This document shows positions 34,410 through 46,813 of a DNA stretch of 64,000 bases, one piece after another. The notes beneath the pieces were generated by a model. It was not told the DNA's origin. It was given only the letters and a program-made list of their open reading frames with translations, and made no database searches. Position numbers and translations under genes: made by a program. The DNA is from Kalmusia sp. IMI 367209. Its lineage: Eukaryota > Ascomycota > Dothideomycetes > Pleosporales > Didymosphaeriaceae. The stretch covers positions 2,108,001 to 2,172,000 of the forward strand of contig JAPEUQ010000004.1 of assembly GCA_027946365.1 (NCBI GenBank). Reading direction: 5' to 3'. Numbering within the stretch: the first letter of the stretch is position 1; every line of letters begins with the position of its first letter.

Positions 34410-35622
34410 AGCAGATATTGACGAGATATCGTGCGGTGTGCGTGCCTAGAGATCGAACTGGACCTATCTAGAAATGCGGAGCTGTTGCCGATTTATAACA
34501 ATCCAGAGTGAGGTCAAAGCTTCTATCCTGGTTCATACAAGAGTAGATCCTGCAGGAGACGGGCACGTTGGCCACATTTGTAACACTAATGCCGTGTCAA
34601 TTTTGACAACCCAATTCTCGAGCTAACGATAAAACGCCTTGGGGACGCCTTTCGTCGACACGAGAAACACTACAGTTACACTGCATTAACATGACAGGAC
34701 CGCCACATCTATAAGCCTCACCGGCGGGAACAGTGAGTTAATTGGGCTACTAGTATATGCGAGACTATCCGAAAGCAACATCTTCGACGTCTTTATGAAT
34801 GTGTTTTTCTTTTGGTAAAAGACAGCTTTGAGGGATGGCTGAATGGGCAGTATGGTGCTTCATATCACTAAAGGTATACAACTGACCCACATACTTGAAC
34901 ATGACGCCTGGCTCAATAATATTATCAACTGTGCTCGAATTCGCGAGACACCTCATCAGAGATGGTATGGTCATCATATACATTCATGTTCTTCAAGGAC
35001 GTGCGATGGGTCTTGGGAACCGCCTGGTCAGAGGGATGCACCCATACCCGAACTACTCTAGGGGTGCAATACTAGGATAGCGAAAAGCGAAATTCCGCGC
35101 ATTGACCTGAACCCTAGCCTTTGGGGTTACTCTCAATAAAAAATATAGGCGAACAACGTGAAGAACACATGGAATCTGGTCCCCGGAACCTGACCCCCGG
35201 TCTAGTTATTTAATTTGTGCAACGGACAGCCGAGCTAGCATGGATGCTCTTAGAGATGGTACCCATGTCGAGCATTCCATAAGGTCTATTCGAGGCAAGT
35301 TCGTACTTTGATCGTTCATTCTCATATTGCTATTATGCTCGTTCACTTAATGAAACCAGATTATCTTGCAATAGCTTTCCCTCACACCCGTCATCGTCAC
35401 TAAAAGGTAGCTCGCCCTACCATGGAGGCGACACAGCAGACACTTCCCAGAGAATGACTATTGGCTTTTGTATTACTCTGGGGATAACTTAGCGTATAAT
35501 GTGACCCTAAACATTTGTCCTAGTATGGCAACGAAGAGAGGCGACGGAAGCTTTGACGCAACAATCATTTCTGGTTGTAAAAGTGTTTCGGAAACAAAGG
35601 CTCGTATTGATCCTAGTGTTGT
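34410..35622. other. Intergenic region
   Basis: 1.2 kb with the promoter of the small membrane protein gene and the 3' flank of the aldo/keto reductase. Short overlapping ORFs near 34765-35080 on both strands are not supported. Confidence 0.45.
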
Positions 35623-36631
35623 TTAATCATGGCTGACTGTAGGATCCCAGGCGCAAGGCTCATATACCCCAGTATCCAAACTCTTCATTTCCTCTTCTGA
35701 CAGCTCAAAATCGTACAGCTCAGCGTTCTCTTCGATGCGCGACTTCGTCACCGACTTTGGAAGTGGCACGAAACCCTGTAAAGCAATGAATATACACGGT
35801 AGAAGGTATCGAGATGGTTATACGTACCATTTGTAGGCTCCATCGCAATAAAATCTGGCTTGTCGTCTTGTTGTGGTTCTTAGCCAGTGGTAGGAGAAGC
35901 GGATCCTCAGCTTTAGTAGCTCGAACTATTGGAGAGTACGCTTCCAGTATGACACCTCTCTTATTACACCAATCGACTATGTCTTTCCTTGCGAGCCACG
36001 GGTGAAGTTCTACCTGGTTGACGCTTAATACGCCTCCTTTACCTGTGCCCTCATTCTCATCTGTGCTCTTGATGTATGTCTCGAGCTCCTCTAAATGGTG
36101 CACTCCGTAGTTGCTAACACCGATGCTGCGAATTTTTCCAGCCTCAACGCCCTCGACGAGCGCTTTCCAAGCACCAATGCGTCCTTCCTTGCCGCCATAT
36201 GGCGAATGCAGAAGGTACAGGTCGATGTAATCGAACCCAGTCTCGCTCAGTGAGCTTTCGATGTGCTTCTTTGCGTTCTCGTAGTTCATTTGGCGAGGAG
36301 GTATCTTGGTAGTGAAAAACAGCTGCCCCCTTGGTATTCCAGATTTCTTCATGCCCTCCGCTGACGGCGCTTCGTTGCGATAGGCGACCGCTGAATCGAC
36401 ATGACGATAACCCGTTCTCAACGCATGCTCAACTACTTCTGCAGCCACACCGGCGGGTGTCTGATATACCCCGTAGCCTAGAATTGGGATATCATAGCCA
36501 GAAGGCATTTTTAGTGTAGACGTGAGAGAAAGCTTCACCATCTTCGGCAATGACGTATGCAAAAGTCGTAGAGGGCTTTTTGATATGAAATGGTTTTGTA
36601 GACAGCTCAATCTTGAAAGTACAGCTGGCAT
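35623..36631 (-). CDS. Aldo/keto reductase
   Basis: Exon 36631-35828 and exon 35775-35623 (52-nt intron GTACGT...ACAG) give 318 aa. The catalytic tetrad of NADPH-dependent aldo/keto reductases is complete: Asp79 and Tyr84 (GYRHVDSAVAYRNE), Lys109 (FFTTKIPP) and His142 (LYLLHSPYG). Further family marks are SIGVSNYGVHHLEEL, VNQVELHPW, GVILEAYSPI and FVPLPKSVTKSRIEEN, the last binding the cofactor phosphate. The core enzyme begins about residue 31; residues 1-30 are Arg/Leu/Ser-rich (LRLLHTSLPK) and could be a mitochondrial targeting leader. An inner ATG at 36541 would give a cytosolic form. Reaction: reduction of an aldehyde or ketone to an alcohol; substrate unknown. Confidence 0.93.
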
Positions 36632-36815
36632 ACTTTGCAGGAAGTGAATGAATGGTAGATGCACAGATATACCATCTGAAGCGATTATAAATGCTTCGTC
36701 GATGGATGAAGCCTACCAGCGGGAATACGCTAAACTCCGAATTTCATACGTTAATCCGTTTCCGGGCGGAGTCGGTAAAACTATGATGCGGTCAAAACTC
36801 CATTAGGTTAGAAGA

Positions 36816-37230
36816 TCACGTGTACAAGCACTGGAAATGAAAGATGAATTGAATGCCGAAGATATCTTCAACACTAGACTCTTCATTATCCACGAGCGTG
36901 AAAATGTCGGTGATGTCCTTTACGACCGGAATTATCCTGTTCGCCACTACATGACGCCTTGGGGATTCGCCTATTCTCCTTAACCGGCTGTAACGGCACA
37001 TATCCTGAATAGCTCATACCGAGTGCATTGATCAACCCGCACAGATGGACGAGAATAAGAATCAGCCCATTCAATATCTACAAATAAGACAGTTGCGAAC
37101 AATCTTCTATATGTTCTTCAATTAAGGACTCACCGAAGAACGCTGTCCATGCGTTGATCCTGAGTTCCACCCTCTCTAGGCGTCCAGCCACGGACTCCGT
37201 TCGAAAAGAGTAGGCTTCTAGAAGAAACAT
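36816..37230 (-). CDS. Orphan three-exon candidate gene
   Basis: Exons 37230-37134, 37077-36985 and 36946-36816 (introns 56 and 38 nt with GTGAGT/GTTAAG donors and TAG acceptors) join in phase to 106 aa. It begins MFLLEAYSFRTESVAGRLE, passes through a WADSYSRPSVRVDQCTRYELF segment and ends QFIFHFQCLYT. No signal peptide, domain or family is recognised. The model rests only on phase and splice signals, and one intron is at the lower size limit. It lies just upstream of the aldo/keto reductase, on the same strand. Confidence 0.3.
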
Positions 37231-40200
37231 GCGAATCCCGCTACTACATGCGCACGAGCTATAACTGGGTAAATCACTCAATAAGAGCAGGGCCACGAGG
37301 TGACACGGATCATGAGAAATGTTTCTCCGGTATTCAATGCGATGCCTGTCGACGACCACTTAGTCATGTACCTTGTACCTGTGCAGCGCGTGTCCTCGAC
37401 ACCCTCGCCCTTCAGCAATAAACCCGGCAGACGGCTCTACGGAGTCCCGAAAAGACGAGGCAAGCTAAGAGGCAAAAAGAAATGCGCAAGCGAATATGGC
37501 AGTGCATTATGCCCGTGGAAGCTCACCGCATTCGGTATTCAGCTGTGGACAACGGCAGCAAGCGATGCTACTCTTACACCGGATATTGACGCATTAAGAT
37601 GTCAATCGTCGATAGCGACAGAGAGCGATGTAACTGCGTCTCAATACGTCCATGATCGTACGAAGGGCCCAAAATTCAGCTTATCCCGTCGCAATTGAAA
37701 ACTTTCGGGCATTTAGCTGTTTCTCGCATTTGGTTTTGCAGGAAGACTATCGACGCAGAGGCTAAGAGGGCTTCATGGGTACGTTATCGGCTCATGAGCA
37801 TTGACGATTTCGGAGACATGTTGCCTGGAGTAAAATCGCCAATTTAAAGGATCGATTCAGTGTTTCTTGTGTGAGCGATATTAGACTTATAGGTACATTT
37901 CCGGAAACGAAGGAATTTCCACACGCATGTTGCCGCACATATTACTTATTGCTTCACTGCACATTTCTCAGCGAGCGGCAGCTCAAACCATACAGCGGGG
38001 CTCATTTGGTTACAATACTGGCTATGTCGCATTAGCTCAGTGGTAGAAAAGAGTAATTTCACGAGACAGTCTAAGGGGACGTATGGAGATCCATCTTATT
38101 CGATACAACCAATAGGAACGTTAATCACTTAAGCACGGCTCATGATGAATTTGGTATAGTCTACGCCAGAGGCTATGTTCAGTATAGGCATTGATCAACT
38201 CCTCTTTGGTCATGAATAGCATGATAGACCCTCGTTGGTGCTGCCATTCGGGGCACTATCACGGGCAAGTTCACACCTGTTGATCGACGTTTCTCTAACA
38301 GACCATACTGGCTGCTTAAGGCTTCTATTGGGTCCACAGCGGGTAGAAGACAGCGGCTAGATGCACCCTGAAACGTGAAACGCGCTGTGGAGTGTGTGGA
38401 TAACTGACTCGTCAGTTGCAGAAGCGTTGCACAGACGAAAAAGAAAACTCGCTACGGTATCAGCAAGGCTACACTGCCACCTGTTGCGCGTGCTCTCACG
38501 ACTGGCGGATATGCCTTAGGCAGTCTTGAGGAATATTATCGAACCATGCTTTGTAGCGGCCGAACTATTTACGCATTAAAATCCTATGGATTGAGTGGGT
38601 CTCTCTTTAACCTTCTAGATGCACGGTTGTCGACTGTCCTTAGAATAGCTTGGGCCCAGGGTTTCCCGCAGAGTACGCATAGGGTCTGTCACTGCATTTG
38701 CTGAATGTACAGCTGAATGTGGACAGCGTTCAGCAAGACTCAATCCTGCTCATCAACATATCTGCCTGAGGTTCAAAGACATGGACCCTTGTTTCGACAT
38801 AATAAGGGGAGCTCAGCATACCCCTCACCTCCGAAATCGGGTCCCAATGCTCGGGTTCCGGTTGTGTTTTGAGACACAGTCATCCGAGGAATATATGCGC
38901 GCCTTCCGCGACTGTATAATCTCGAGACGAGTATGTCTATAGGCTACTATGTACCTATTACAGTCATTTTACGCGTCGTTTACCGGTTAATGTGCCTATT
39001 GACAAAGGAGTGGTCGAGAACTCGTAGTGGTTAGAAACGACCTGCGACTGCATGTGAGGAATACAGTCCCAGCGGCTATGGTAAGGATTATCTGATCCGG
39101 CTACCTTTGGAGAAGGGCATGTACCGACATAGACCCGTTGCCATTGCATCGGGGCAGGCATTTCTTGCACATGTTGAACCCCGTGGCGGAACTTGCCAGA
39201 GGTAAGCCATCCAAGCCAGCTTTCCTTTCATCTCTAATTCGAACGTGCTGCATTGTCTTCCACGATAGGCTGGGAAGTAACGGTATGGCAATGGTGGAGG
39301 TACGGCACACTCGTATTGCGGCGATCACAAAGCTACGCCAGATCTTCTCCCGCGCCCCAGCCACGCCGGCAAGGCGTGCAAATCACCCAGTCTGCCCACC
39401 CTAAAGACCCACCTTCAACCCGATGCTGGACCACTCCACATGCACGTCACTCATCACGAGTTGTATGGTGCGAGCGAATGAGCGATTTGTACGGTCACTC
39501 CATCCAACAGTGCGCAGATGACTGTGCTGTGCCGCCCACGCCAATAAGCTGCAGCACGCCCCAGAACGGCGGCTTGAAACCGCGATTTCAGGCGTTCTGA
39601 ATGGAGAGGCGATAGCGTCTTTACCGCTTTGTGAGTAGTAGGCTGGAACTTGGCCAGTGATGCAGCCTTGTTCTTACACCCAGTTTCTTGCGCTGGCAAC
39701 TTAAGCGCCACGCCAAATCTCTTACCTCTCGCACGAGCTGATTTAGTACGCACATGCATATGTGCAAGAGGAGCGCTACGGAAACGAGGGGTGGGAGGCG
39801 AAGCATCATCGCTTCACGTTCACTCTACTTGGCTGTGGTCGGTGGTCGGCCATCGGAGTTCTGGGGCTGAGACCGGCCCCCGAAGTCGCACCTGTTGACA
39901 TCCGACGTGCCCTGGTAAGAATTGCCGTCAGCGTGGACAGATTTACAACGATCCACGTGGTGTCTTGCTTATACCCCGTCATATAGCACCGGTCGAACGA
40001 AACCGCGCCAATCAATTAGAAATCGGTTAGAGTAGATGGATGCGCTACTCGTTCATGCGTTACACAACTACCCTCAACGGCCATCATCTGACCCTTTACT
40101 TTAGAAGCAGACTGTTCTGTTTGGGACCGATGACTGGGGCTATTTCGAGTTGTCAGATGGGGTAGCAGGGCACAGGGCGCAAGGCGCTGAACCACCCAGA

Positions 40201-41473
40201 CGGTACCGTATCAATCGGCATCGGAGGCATCCAGATAATGATATGGAACCTTATGTGAGCGTTCGTGTTGAATCCGTCGCCTGCTCACCAGAATCGATTA
40301 TCTCTTGGAGAATCGAACGAGAGCACCAGCCTCATCTCCGCCCTTCCTTCGCGCGACAATCCTCTCAAATCCACTCTCCCCCAATTATCCATCATGCAAA
40401 AACAACCCCTACTACGCCCATCCTAATCCGTTATCGCCCTGATCCGTCTAACCATCGGAGCCAAAACCGTTGCCGTCCTGGTCGCATTCGCGACCGCAAC
40501 CGCATACAAGCTTATCCCACCGAGTCAGGCTCTGCAACGCCACGTTTGCAGCGCGAACACAAAAGCAATGACTCTGGACGGGAAGTGCGCCATCCATCTG
40601 GTACCGTTTCACTCCTTAATCTTGCTAAGAGAGCGCCATTGCTGCGCATCCAATTATATTGCACTGTGATGATTGAAAAAAGAAAAAGAGAGCTAGTGGA
40701 ATGATGCGCGCGGGAAAGGCGCGCCGCGGCCCTGAGCGGATGCGCACAGCCGTCGCGGCTGTCCCATGAACACTCTCCTGAACGGGAATACCTCTGGACC
40801 GTAAAGGAGTGGAGGCGTACAAGGGGGAGTCTGGAATGTAAACCCCCGAGGAGGGGAATGAGGGGTGGGAAACTCCGTGGTGTATGTAGGGGGTGTGCTC
40901 AGTCTTGGCTTGGGAATAAGAGCGGCACAGCCGTTGCGGTGGGTATGTTAGCAGGAGGCTAGCCTTGCGCTTGGGTATGGGGGCGGTTGGTGAAAGGTAG
41001 TGGCAGTTCTGCCTTGCAAAAGTGGCATCAATGCGCAGTGGGCGTGGCAGATAGAATCGTATCTGTTGGTATGCTACTACAAGCCGTTCCAAGGGGCCGC
41101 GCATCGTTTCCATAACGATAGCCATATACCAGCCCAGAACCCAGTAGCCGTGCCAGAACGTGGTGGCTCGTGATTATGTGCATACATGCGAGCGAGCGGC
41201 TGAGAGAATTCGAACCAAGAGCTTAAAACTAAAACAAGCCTATTCGTGATCGGGTATGAAGCGAAAACGTAAAATGTAGAAAACCACAGTGGCCGTGAAA
41301 AGGTGTCTATGTGATCGGACTCGTAAACCATGCCGTAACACCAGAGTGAAAGACCGGTAGGATGACAAACGCCTCCATCTCGGTTCCATATGATTTTGCG
41401 TAAAACAAGACTAGAAACAAATGACAGCAAATTGCCGTATCAATAGGAGAGGGTATATAACGAGAAGAAATGC
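37231..41473. other. Gene desert
   Basis: 4.2 kb without a supported gene. It holds chance ORFs (37300-37698 plus, 40150-40704 plus, 40625-41125 minus) and a tRNA-like 5' arm near 38028. No transposon termini or long repeats could be recognised by eye. Confidence 0.5.
38028..38050 (+). other. tRNA 5'-arm-like fragment
   Basis: The stretch reads GCATTAGCTCAGTGGTAGAA, matching the acceptor/D-arm and A-box of fungal Ala/Gly-type tRNAs. No matching anticodon, T-arm (GGTTCRA) or closing acceptor strand follows within 100 bases, so it is not an intact tRNA gene. Confidence 0.35.
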
Positions 41474-42822
41474 TCATTGAATGTGCACATATGGCATGAA
41501 GTGGTGTGCTTCTACCGGGCTCATGGTGTAGCCAGCATACGCGGGCATGTGGTGCTCATAGGTAGTGTACGGTGTTGGGCCTGGGTCGATTTCGGCCCAC
41601 TTGCGCGCACATTGACGAGCGGTCCACTTCTCTGCAGCACCATATTCGAGCATCTGAATGGGTTAGCCGAGGTTCAATATGAGCCATCCATAGGTCTCAC
41701 CTTTTGAGCAATTATGTCGAATTTGCTTTGGACCCAGTACTCATGCGCCATGCGGAGTGCCTTGACGTCGGTTTCAGTCCACACCCTCATGCGTTCTCGT
41801 AGCCGCTTCAGGCGCATTTGCAAAGCGGGAATTTGGTACGTCTTGCCGAGATCTGACTGGAAGCGGGCGGCAATGTCCTTCCAAGGCATGCTCTCTTCAT
41901 CCTTGAGTTGGATGAGAAGACGGTCTTCTTCGCCTAGTTCGATTGTCGCAGAGGTGTTGGAGTCTGATCGTTTTCGTCTCTTGGACTGATCAGCCTGGTC
42001 ATCTTCCTCGTCATGAGAGCGCTTGGGAGCGCTTGTGCGGGGACCAGTTGGGTGAGGGGCAATAGGCGCATAAAGACGACGTCCGTTTTGTAGATCGCCG
42101 GAAAGCTCCATAGCAGGCTCGCTCAGGCGAGGACTACGGTCTCGCATTGAAGGGTACGATGGGCTGGGGTAAAAATGCTGGTGCATGGTGGGTCCGGAAA
42201 TGCCTAGGGGATTCATAGTCCAGGGAGGATACTCTAGCGGGGTGCTTCGTGGTCGATTCGGTGTTAGACCGCCGGAAAGGTGGCTGGATGCGTCGGGAGA
42301 AGGCTCCTGAGGCTGACGGACGTACTCGGGCTGCGGCCCTTCTGAACCTCGCGAACACTGGGAAACTGGGGAAAAATTGCCTGCCGGGTGCTCAATGCTG
42401 GCCGGCGCGGACACTGAAACGTCGGACGCCTGCGAGAACTGGTGGTGAGGCGAATATGGGCCAGCAGATGACGGGTGTGAAGGGACGAAAGGCTGGCTGT
42501 ACGAGAAAGAACCGAAGGTCTACGTCGCTCAGGTCAGCATAAGTAGCGGGGCAAGTGAGCGCGCCTAACGAACCTCGTTCTGAGCGTCTGGGGCCGAAAC
42601 TGAAGCGCCAAACCAGGTGGAAGACGGGGGACCAGCTTCTTGTGAAGGTAGCGGGCTGTCGTGGAGGCGCGGGACAAAAGTAGTCAGAGACTCTGGCGTC
42701 ATGGGAGTGGGCGAAGAGGCGGACGAGCCGTAGCAGTGACTGTTGTAAGGCGGCCACGGGGAGGTGGTAGACAGCTGCAGATGCGGCGGTGGGGGCACAG
42801 CGCTCTCAAGTATGGCTGGCAT
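41474..42822 (-). CDS. Myb/SANT-like nuclear protein
   Basis: Exons 42822-42574, 42519-41701 and 41653-41474 (introns 54 and 47 nt) give 415 aa. Residues 1-260 are Pro/Ser/His-rich and disordered. A basic nuclear localisation signal (KRSHDEEDDQADQSKRRKRS) precedes two Myb/SANT-like three-helix units. Unit one (about 282-328) holds EEDRLLIQLKDEESMPWKDIAARF; unit two (about 329-380) holds VWTETDVKALRMAHEYW, then AAEKWTARQCARKWAEI, which is completed by the last exon. The widely spaced Trp residues fit Myb-type helices. Probably a DNA- or chromatin-binding regulator; targets unknown. The start is the ATG at 42822 (MPAILESAVPPPPH). One donor (GTTCGT) is unusual, but the join GASVSAPDAQNE-TFGSFSYSQ is smooth. 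Confidence 0.82.
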
Positions 42823-43158
42823 GGTCACCACTGGCTGTGCCGGGCGGCAGAGAGATTAGACTGGTCTGGAAGCACGATAGAGAAGAGCCGTGCGTAGTGT
42901 GCTTGGGCCGCGGGAGGTGAGGCGTGGAGGGCTGGTGGACTTGGACTGAAGATGATGATCGGAGCAGATTGGGGAGCATCGAAGCGGATATATCAACTCA
43001 TGGCGATAGTCGCAGGACCGGGCGGTGGAACTAGCTGGGAGCTGTCCAAAGGTCTCTAGTGCGACAACTCTATCGATGCCCCCGGTTCGCGGATTCTGAA
43101 GGATGAGCACCACGCACAGGCAAGCCAGGGCGTGCATCTTTTAGCGCCTGCATGCTGG

Positions 43159-43186
43159 CATCCATGCTGCATCATCCATGCTGCAT
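43159..43186. repeat. 14-bp tandem direct repeat
   Basis: Two exact copies of CATCCATGCTGCAT, flanked by partial copies (CCATGC). Small local duplication; no function inferred. Confidence 0.7.
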
Positions 43187-45900
43187 CCATGCCCCACGAC
43201 CGACCGGGGCCCATGGATCATGGCTGGCGCGCTGGAGCCGCGTGGTGGCCAACGGGCCCCTGGCCTGTCGAACGGCTGCGCCCGGCCCAATGGCGGCCTG
43301 GACACCTGCCAGGAACGGCATGCTGGGAATCGGCGAAAGAAACTCGACCAGCCTTGCGCCGTCTGCGGGACGCTGGCGTGCGGATCTGTAACGGGCGCTG
43401 GGGGACGTTGTGCCATGGAGCATGTCACTGCGGTAGCCAGTGAACGATGTGCGACATGTCGCCCACTAGGAGCACGACCATTTGCGGCGAAGATGCTCTC
43501 TGCTCGAACAAGCACGGCAAGACACTGGGGCACACTGACGGCATGCTGCTGGCGAACATATCTGTGCTTGTTCGCTGCTCGCGGTTAGCACGTCGCTCGC
43601 CGTATGATCCTTCGACGCGCAGTAACAGCAATCTTCCGAGCTAAAGTCGCCGTCATCGGTCAATTAACGGCGCGTAAAGGCCCCAAATCAGCCTGAACGG
43701 GCACGCGGTCTGAGGGCGCGTCGTAGTGGCCGTTGAGGACAGCCACAGCGCCGTGCCGCGTGCTAGAGGGAACCATAGGCCGCTAATTCGCCGCATCCGG
43801 TGCCGCGCTCGCGTCGACCTCAGCTCCTCCAGCTCTCGACAGTACGAGACCCCTACGCTACCACTAGCCCCAGCTGTCGACCTCGAGCTCGAGGCTACCG
43901 TCAAGCGATACCTCATTTCCAGCGAGGCTGCCTCTGCTTCCCGTAGCCATCGCTGTGATGTCGGTATGGCGCTACCACCAAGGAGGCTCAGCAATCTTCG
44001 CGTCCTGATGGAGGCCGTGGTCAGCGACCCACTGCCTCTCTCGCATCGCTATCCCGCTATGTTTGTTCGCCTACCTTCAATTTCGTACTGTCTTACAGCT
44101 ACGCAGCCCACCGGAGTCCGACCACGGCGCGCCTCGACCATGATTGCGTCAACCTCAGTGCGACCAAGCTGCCCATCAGCCGTAGCAAGTAAGTCACTGG
44201 AGCCGGTCCCAGGAGCCGGCAGCGACGGCTCCAACTCTCTGCATCTGCTTGTGGGCGCCTCATTATGATTGCGAACGTATTTGCGCACCCACATGCAGCC
44301 AGCCGCTGTGAATTGTACTATCATGCAAATCTCTTGATCAACAAGCAAGGAATACGCAGTCTGTTGATTACCTTCAGTGGGCCGCTATCAACCCCATTGT
44401 GTCTGGGTCCAACCGTTTCCTGGGTGATGGCGGGCCCAAATCAGCTTCTGGAAATCATCCATAATCTCGGGCGCAGGGTCCTGCGAGAAGATGCCTTTGC
44501 CATGCTGCCTGCATTGAAGAGCCGCTATTTTGGCTGGGGCGGCTAAGACGAGCCTTTGCAATCTGGTTGGCTGGTAGCTCTGCCTCATCCTGTGATGGGT
44601 CTATCGTTCTAGCTGCGCTTCTGCTAGGTTCCCCGGTGCTGGAATATGGCTAACCAAAGATCCTCTCTGCAGCCTCCGTGTCGGCGGCCTTCAATCCGAA
44701 ACCTCCACAACACGTGTTCCGACTTCTTGTTCGCCAGATGTCTCACTCGACCGCTATCGGCAGACTGCTGACGTCCATTTGCTCTTTCCTCTCGCTTCTA
44801 CCGCCGGATTTCGGCAAGCCACGAAACACAAAGCCGACCTTCAGATCGCCGGACGGGAGCACACGGGACGCATCAGGAGCCCGGCAGACCCGTCAAATCC
44901 TGCCGGGGCCGTCCTATGGCCTCGCCCTACGTGGTTGAGATGCACGGATTCGCTAAGATGACTTGAAGCATTACGAGCACCATGCTGTCGGTAGAGTACA
45001 TTTCGCGATAGCCGCACCTGTTAGGTCGTAATACGGCTTTGTTGCGAAGTCTCAGAACTCGACAGTGCGAGATATCGCTTAATCGCCTTTGGCTTCCCCA
45101 TGGCATGCTGTGATCAACGTACATGCAGGTAACAGCAGTGTTTGTATTCCCACATTGGTCGGCGATCATCTGAACAAGAATCCAGATAGCACCGGAGGCT
45201 ATCTTAGCGACGACCGGGCATTGTAAAGGGTGTCTAGGCACGATGAAACATCGTAGGGCATGCAGTAGAGCCTTTGGAGGAAGTGATGCATTCGCCACTG
45301 GGGCAAGTGTTGGTCTCGATTCGTGCGAAGTAGACGACTTGTGCTGTATGTCTCTAATTGAGCATGCTAGCAGAGAATCCTGACGGGAATCATCTTGCCC
45401 TGCGGCGGGGCTTCATTCCGGGATTGGCATCTCTCCGCTGCAATCGCGCCATGACCGGCAAGGCACATCTGATCTAGCGGTCTACGACCACTCTACGTCC
45501 AGGAAACCATGAGGTTCAACCAACCGTCGATGCGTAGAGGTTCCATGTTATGGGTACTCGGATATGTATGGCGTCCTGTGTGCAGAACCCTGCATTTTCA
45601 GGGTCCTGCGTGGCTTTTGCGCTTCCTTGCTTCCTTGCTGACAGGCGAATCTGTAAAGCCTCATGGCAAACACCTTGGACCCTGATCGACTAGGGAAAAA
45701 TAACCTTTCGATGTAATCGCCATGAGCATTTCAGCCTGTGCACGCACAGATGAGCGTTACTGCTTACTTGCATGACAGCCACTGCGGCTCACATTATTTT
45801 GTCGACATCCGCGTCTTGCGCTCTGCTATAGAGCGCATTGGGCACCGACAGTGAAGCTTTACGCTCTGATCCTGAGCTCGAAAGTCAGTCCAGCCATGCC

Positions 45901-45919
45901 CACCTCAAGATTTGAGGTG
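45901..45919. repeat. Perfect short inverted repeat
   Basis: CACCTCAA and TTGAGGTG arms, 8 bp each, with a 3-nt loop. Could form a hairpin or be a dyad-symmetric binding site; no gene lies nearby. Confidence 0.6.
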
Positions 45920-46813
45920 TTTCTCTCCGCCCTCAGCCGATTCAGCTGCTGACACGGCTACCAAGGCTCGCATTCAACTCGGTGGTGTAACCCACCGGAT
46001 CTTGACAGCGCTATCGGATGGCTGGTTGCCTGTCCGGGGACTAAGACGGGCAGTGATTGAGGCACATTGATCCCCCTCAGCTACTTCGGGAGCAGTAGCG
46101 AAGACGAAGGGACCCACTGTATAGCAGAGCATAAGAGTACTTCGCCTTGATCGGCGGTTTAGGAAGGTACAACTATAGCAATCGGCAAGAGCCACCGGCG
46201 GGTGCGGCGCGTCGACAATTGATCGTTACCGGCAGACAGCCGAGGCGGCGGTTGCAGATGCAGATGCAGATGTAGGTGCAGCTGCGTGAGCGTCCGAGGT
46301 TCCTTCAGGCTGGGGCACGGGGTAATGTGTTGGTAGTCGCTTTTGGGGTAGTCTGCAGTATCCTTAGCTGGACGTCTCGATACGGCCTCCTCAGCAGGAG
46401 CGACCATGTCCGGCTGAAATGAGTGCGTTATCGAGGAACGCTCATCTTTGTCTTGGAGCGCTATAGCGGTGTAAAGTTCGAAGCTGGTTTGCTTACCGTG
46501 CTGCTGTAGTTGCGTATGCTTTGTGTTGCCGGACGTGAACGATGGCGCGTGCGTCAGTGCGTCAGCCGCCAAGCTCAGGGTCCAGATGTCGGACCGGAGA
46601 GCTTCACGTCCACGTCGACACTCAATACAGCATCCAACTTGCACGGTAGCCACGCGCTCCCCCTCATCAGCCCCCACTACGCCATCCCGGTACGGCAGAC
46701 GCCACGCTACTCTTCCCCGCGCTGGGCCACGCGTGCCGGTCATCGACGCGACTCTCTCCCACGACCCCGGGCGACGCTGCCGGCCGCGTGCTGCGTAGCA
46801 CTCGCGCCCTAGC

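Larger units (their letters stand above)
42823..46813. other. Gene-poor GC-rich region
   Basis: 4 kb without a convincing gene. It contains a 14-bp direct repeat (43159-43186), a small perfect hairpin (45901-45919) and a short (GCAGAT)3 run at 46254-46271. A minus-strand ORF at 46159-46887 overlaps the ERD2 start and has biased composition; the plus-strand ORF at 43726-44268 has no domain. Confidence 0.5.

Noticed and set aside
37300..37698. Plus-strand ORF of 132 codons
   Set aside because: No domain, poor start context and no homologous pattern; probably chance.
40150..40704. Plus-strand ORF of 184 codons and an overlapping hydrophobic frame (LTIGAKTVAVLVAFATATAY)
   Set aside because: The hydrophobic frame has an in-frame stop 10 codons after its ATG and no sensible intron; the longer frame is Arg/Pro-rich noise.
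43726..44268. Plus-strand ORF of 180 codons
   Set aside because: GC-rich chance frame, Ser/Arg/Pro bias, no domain and no fitting splice partner.
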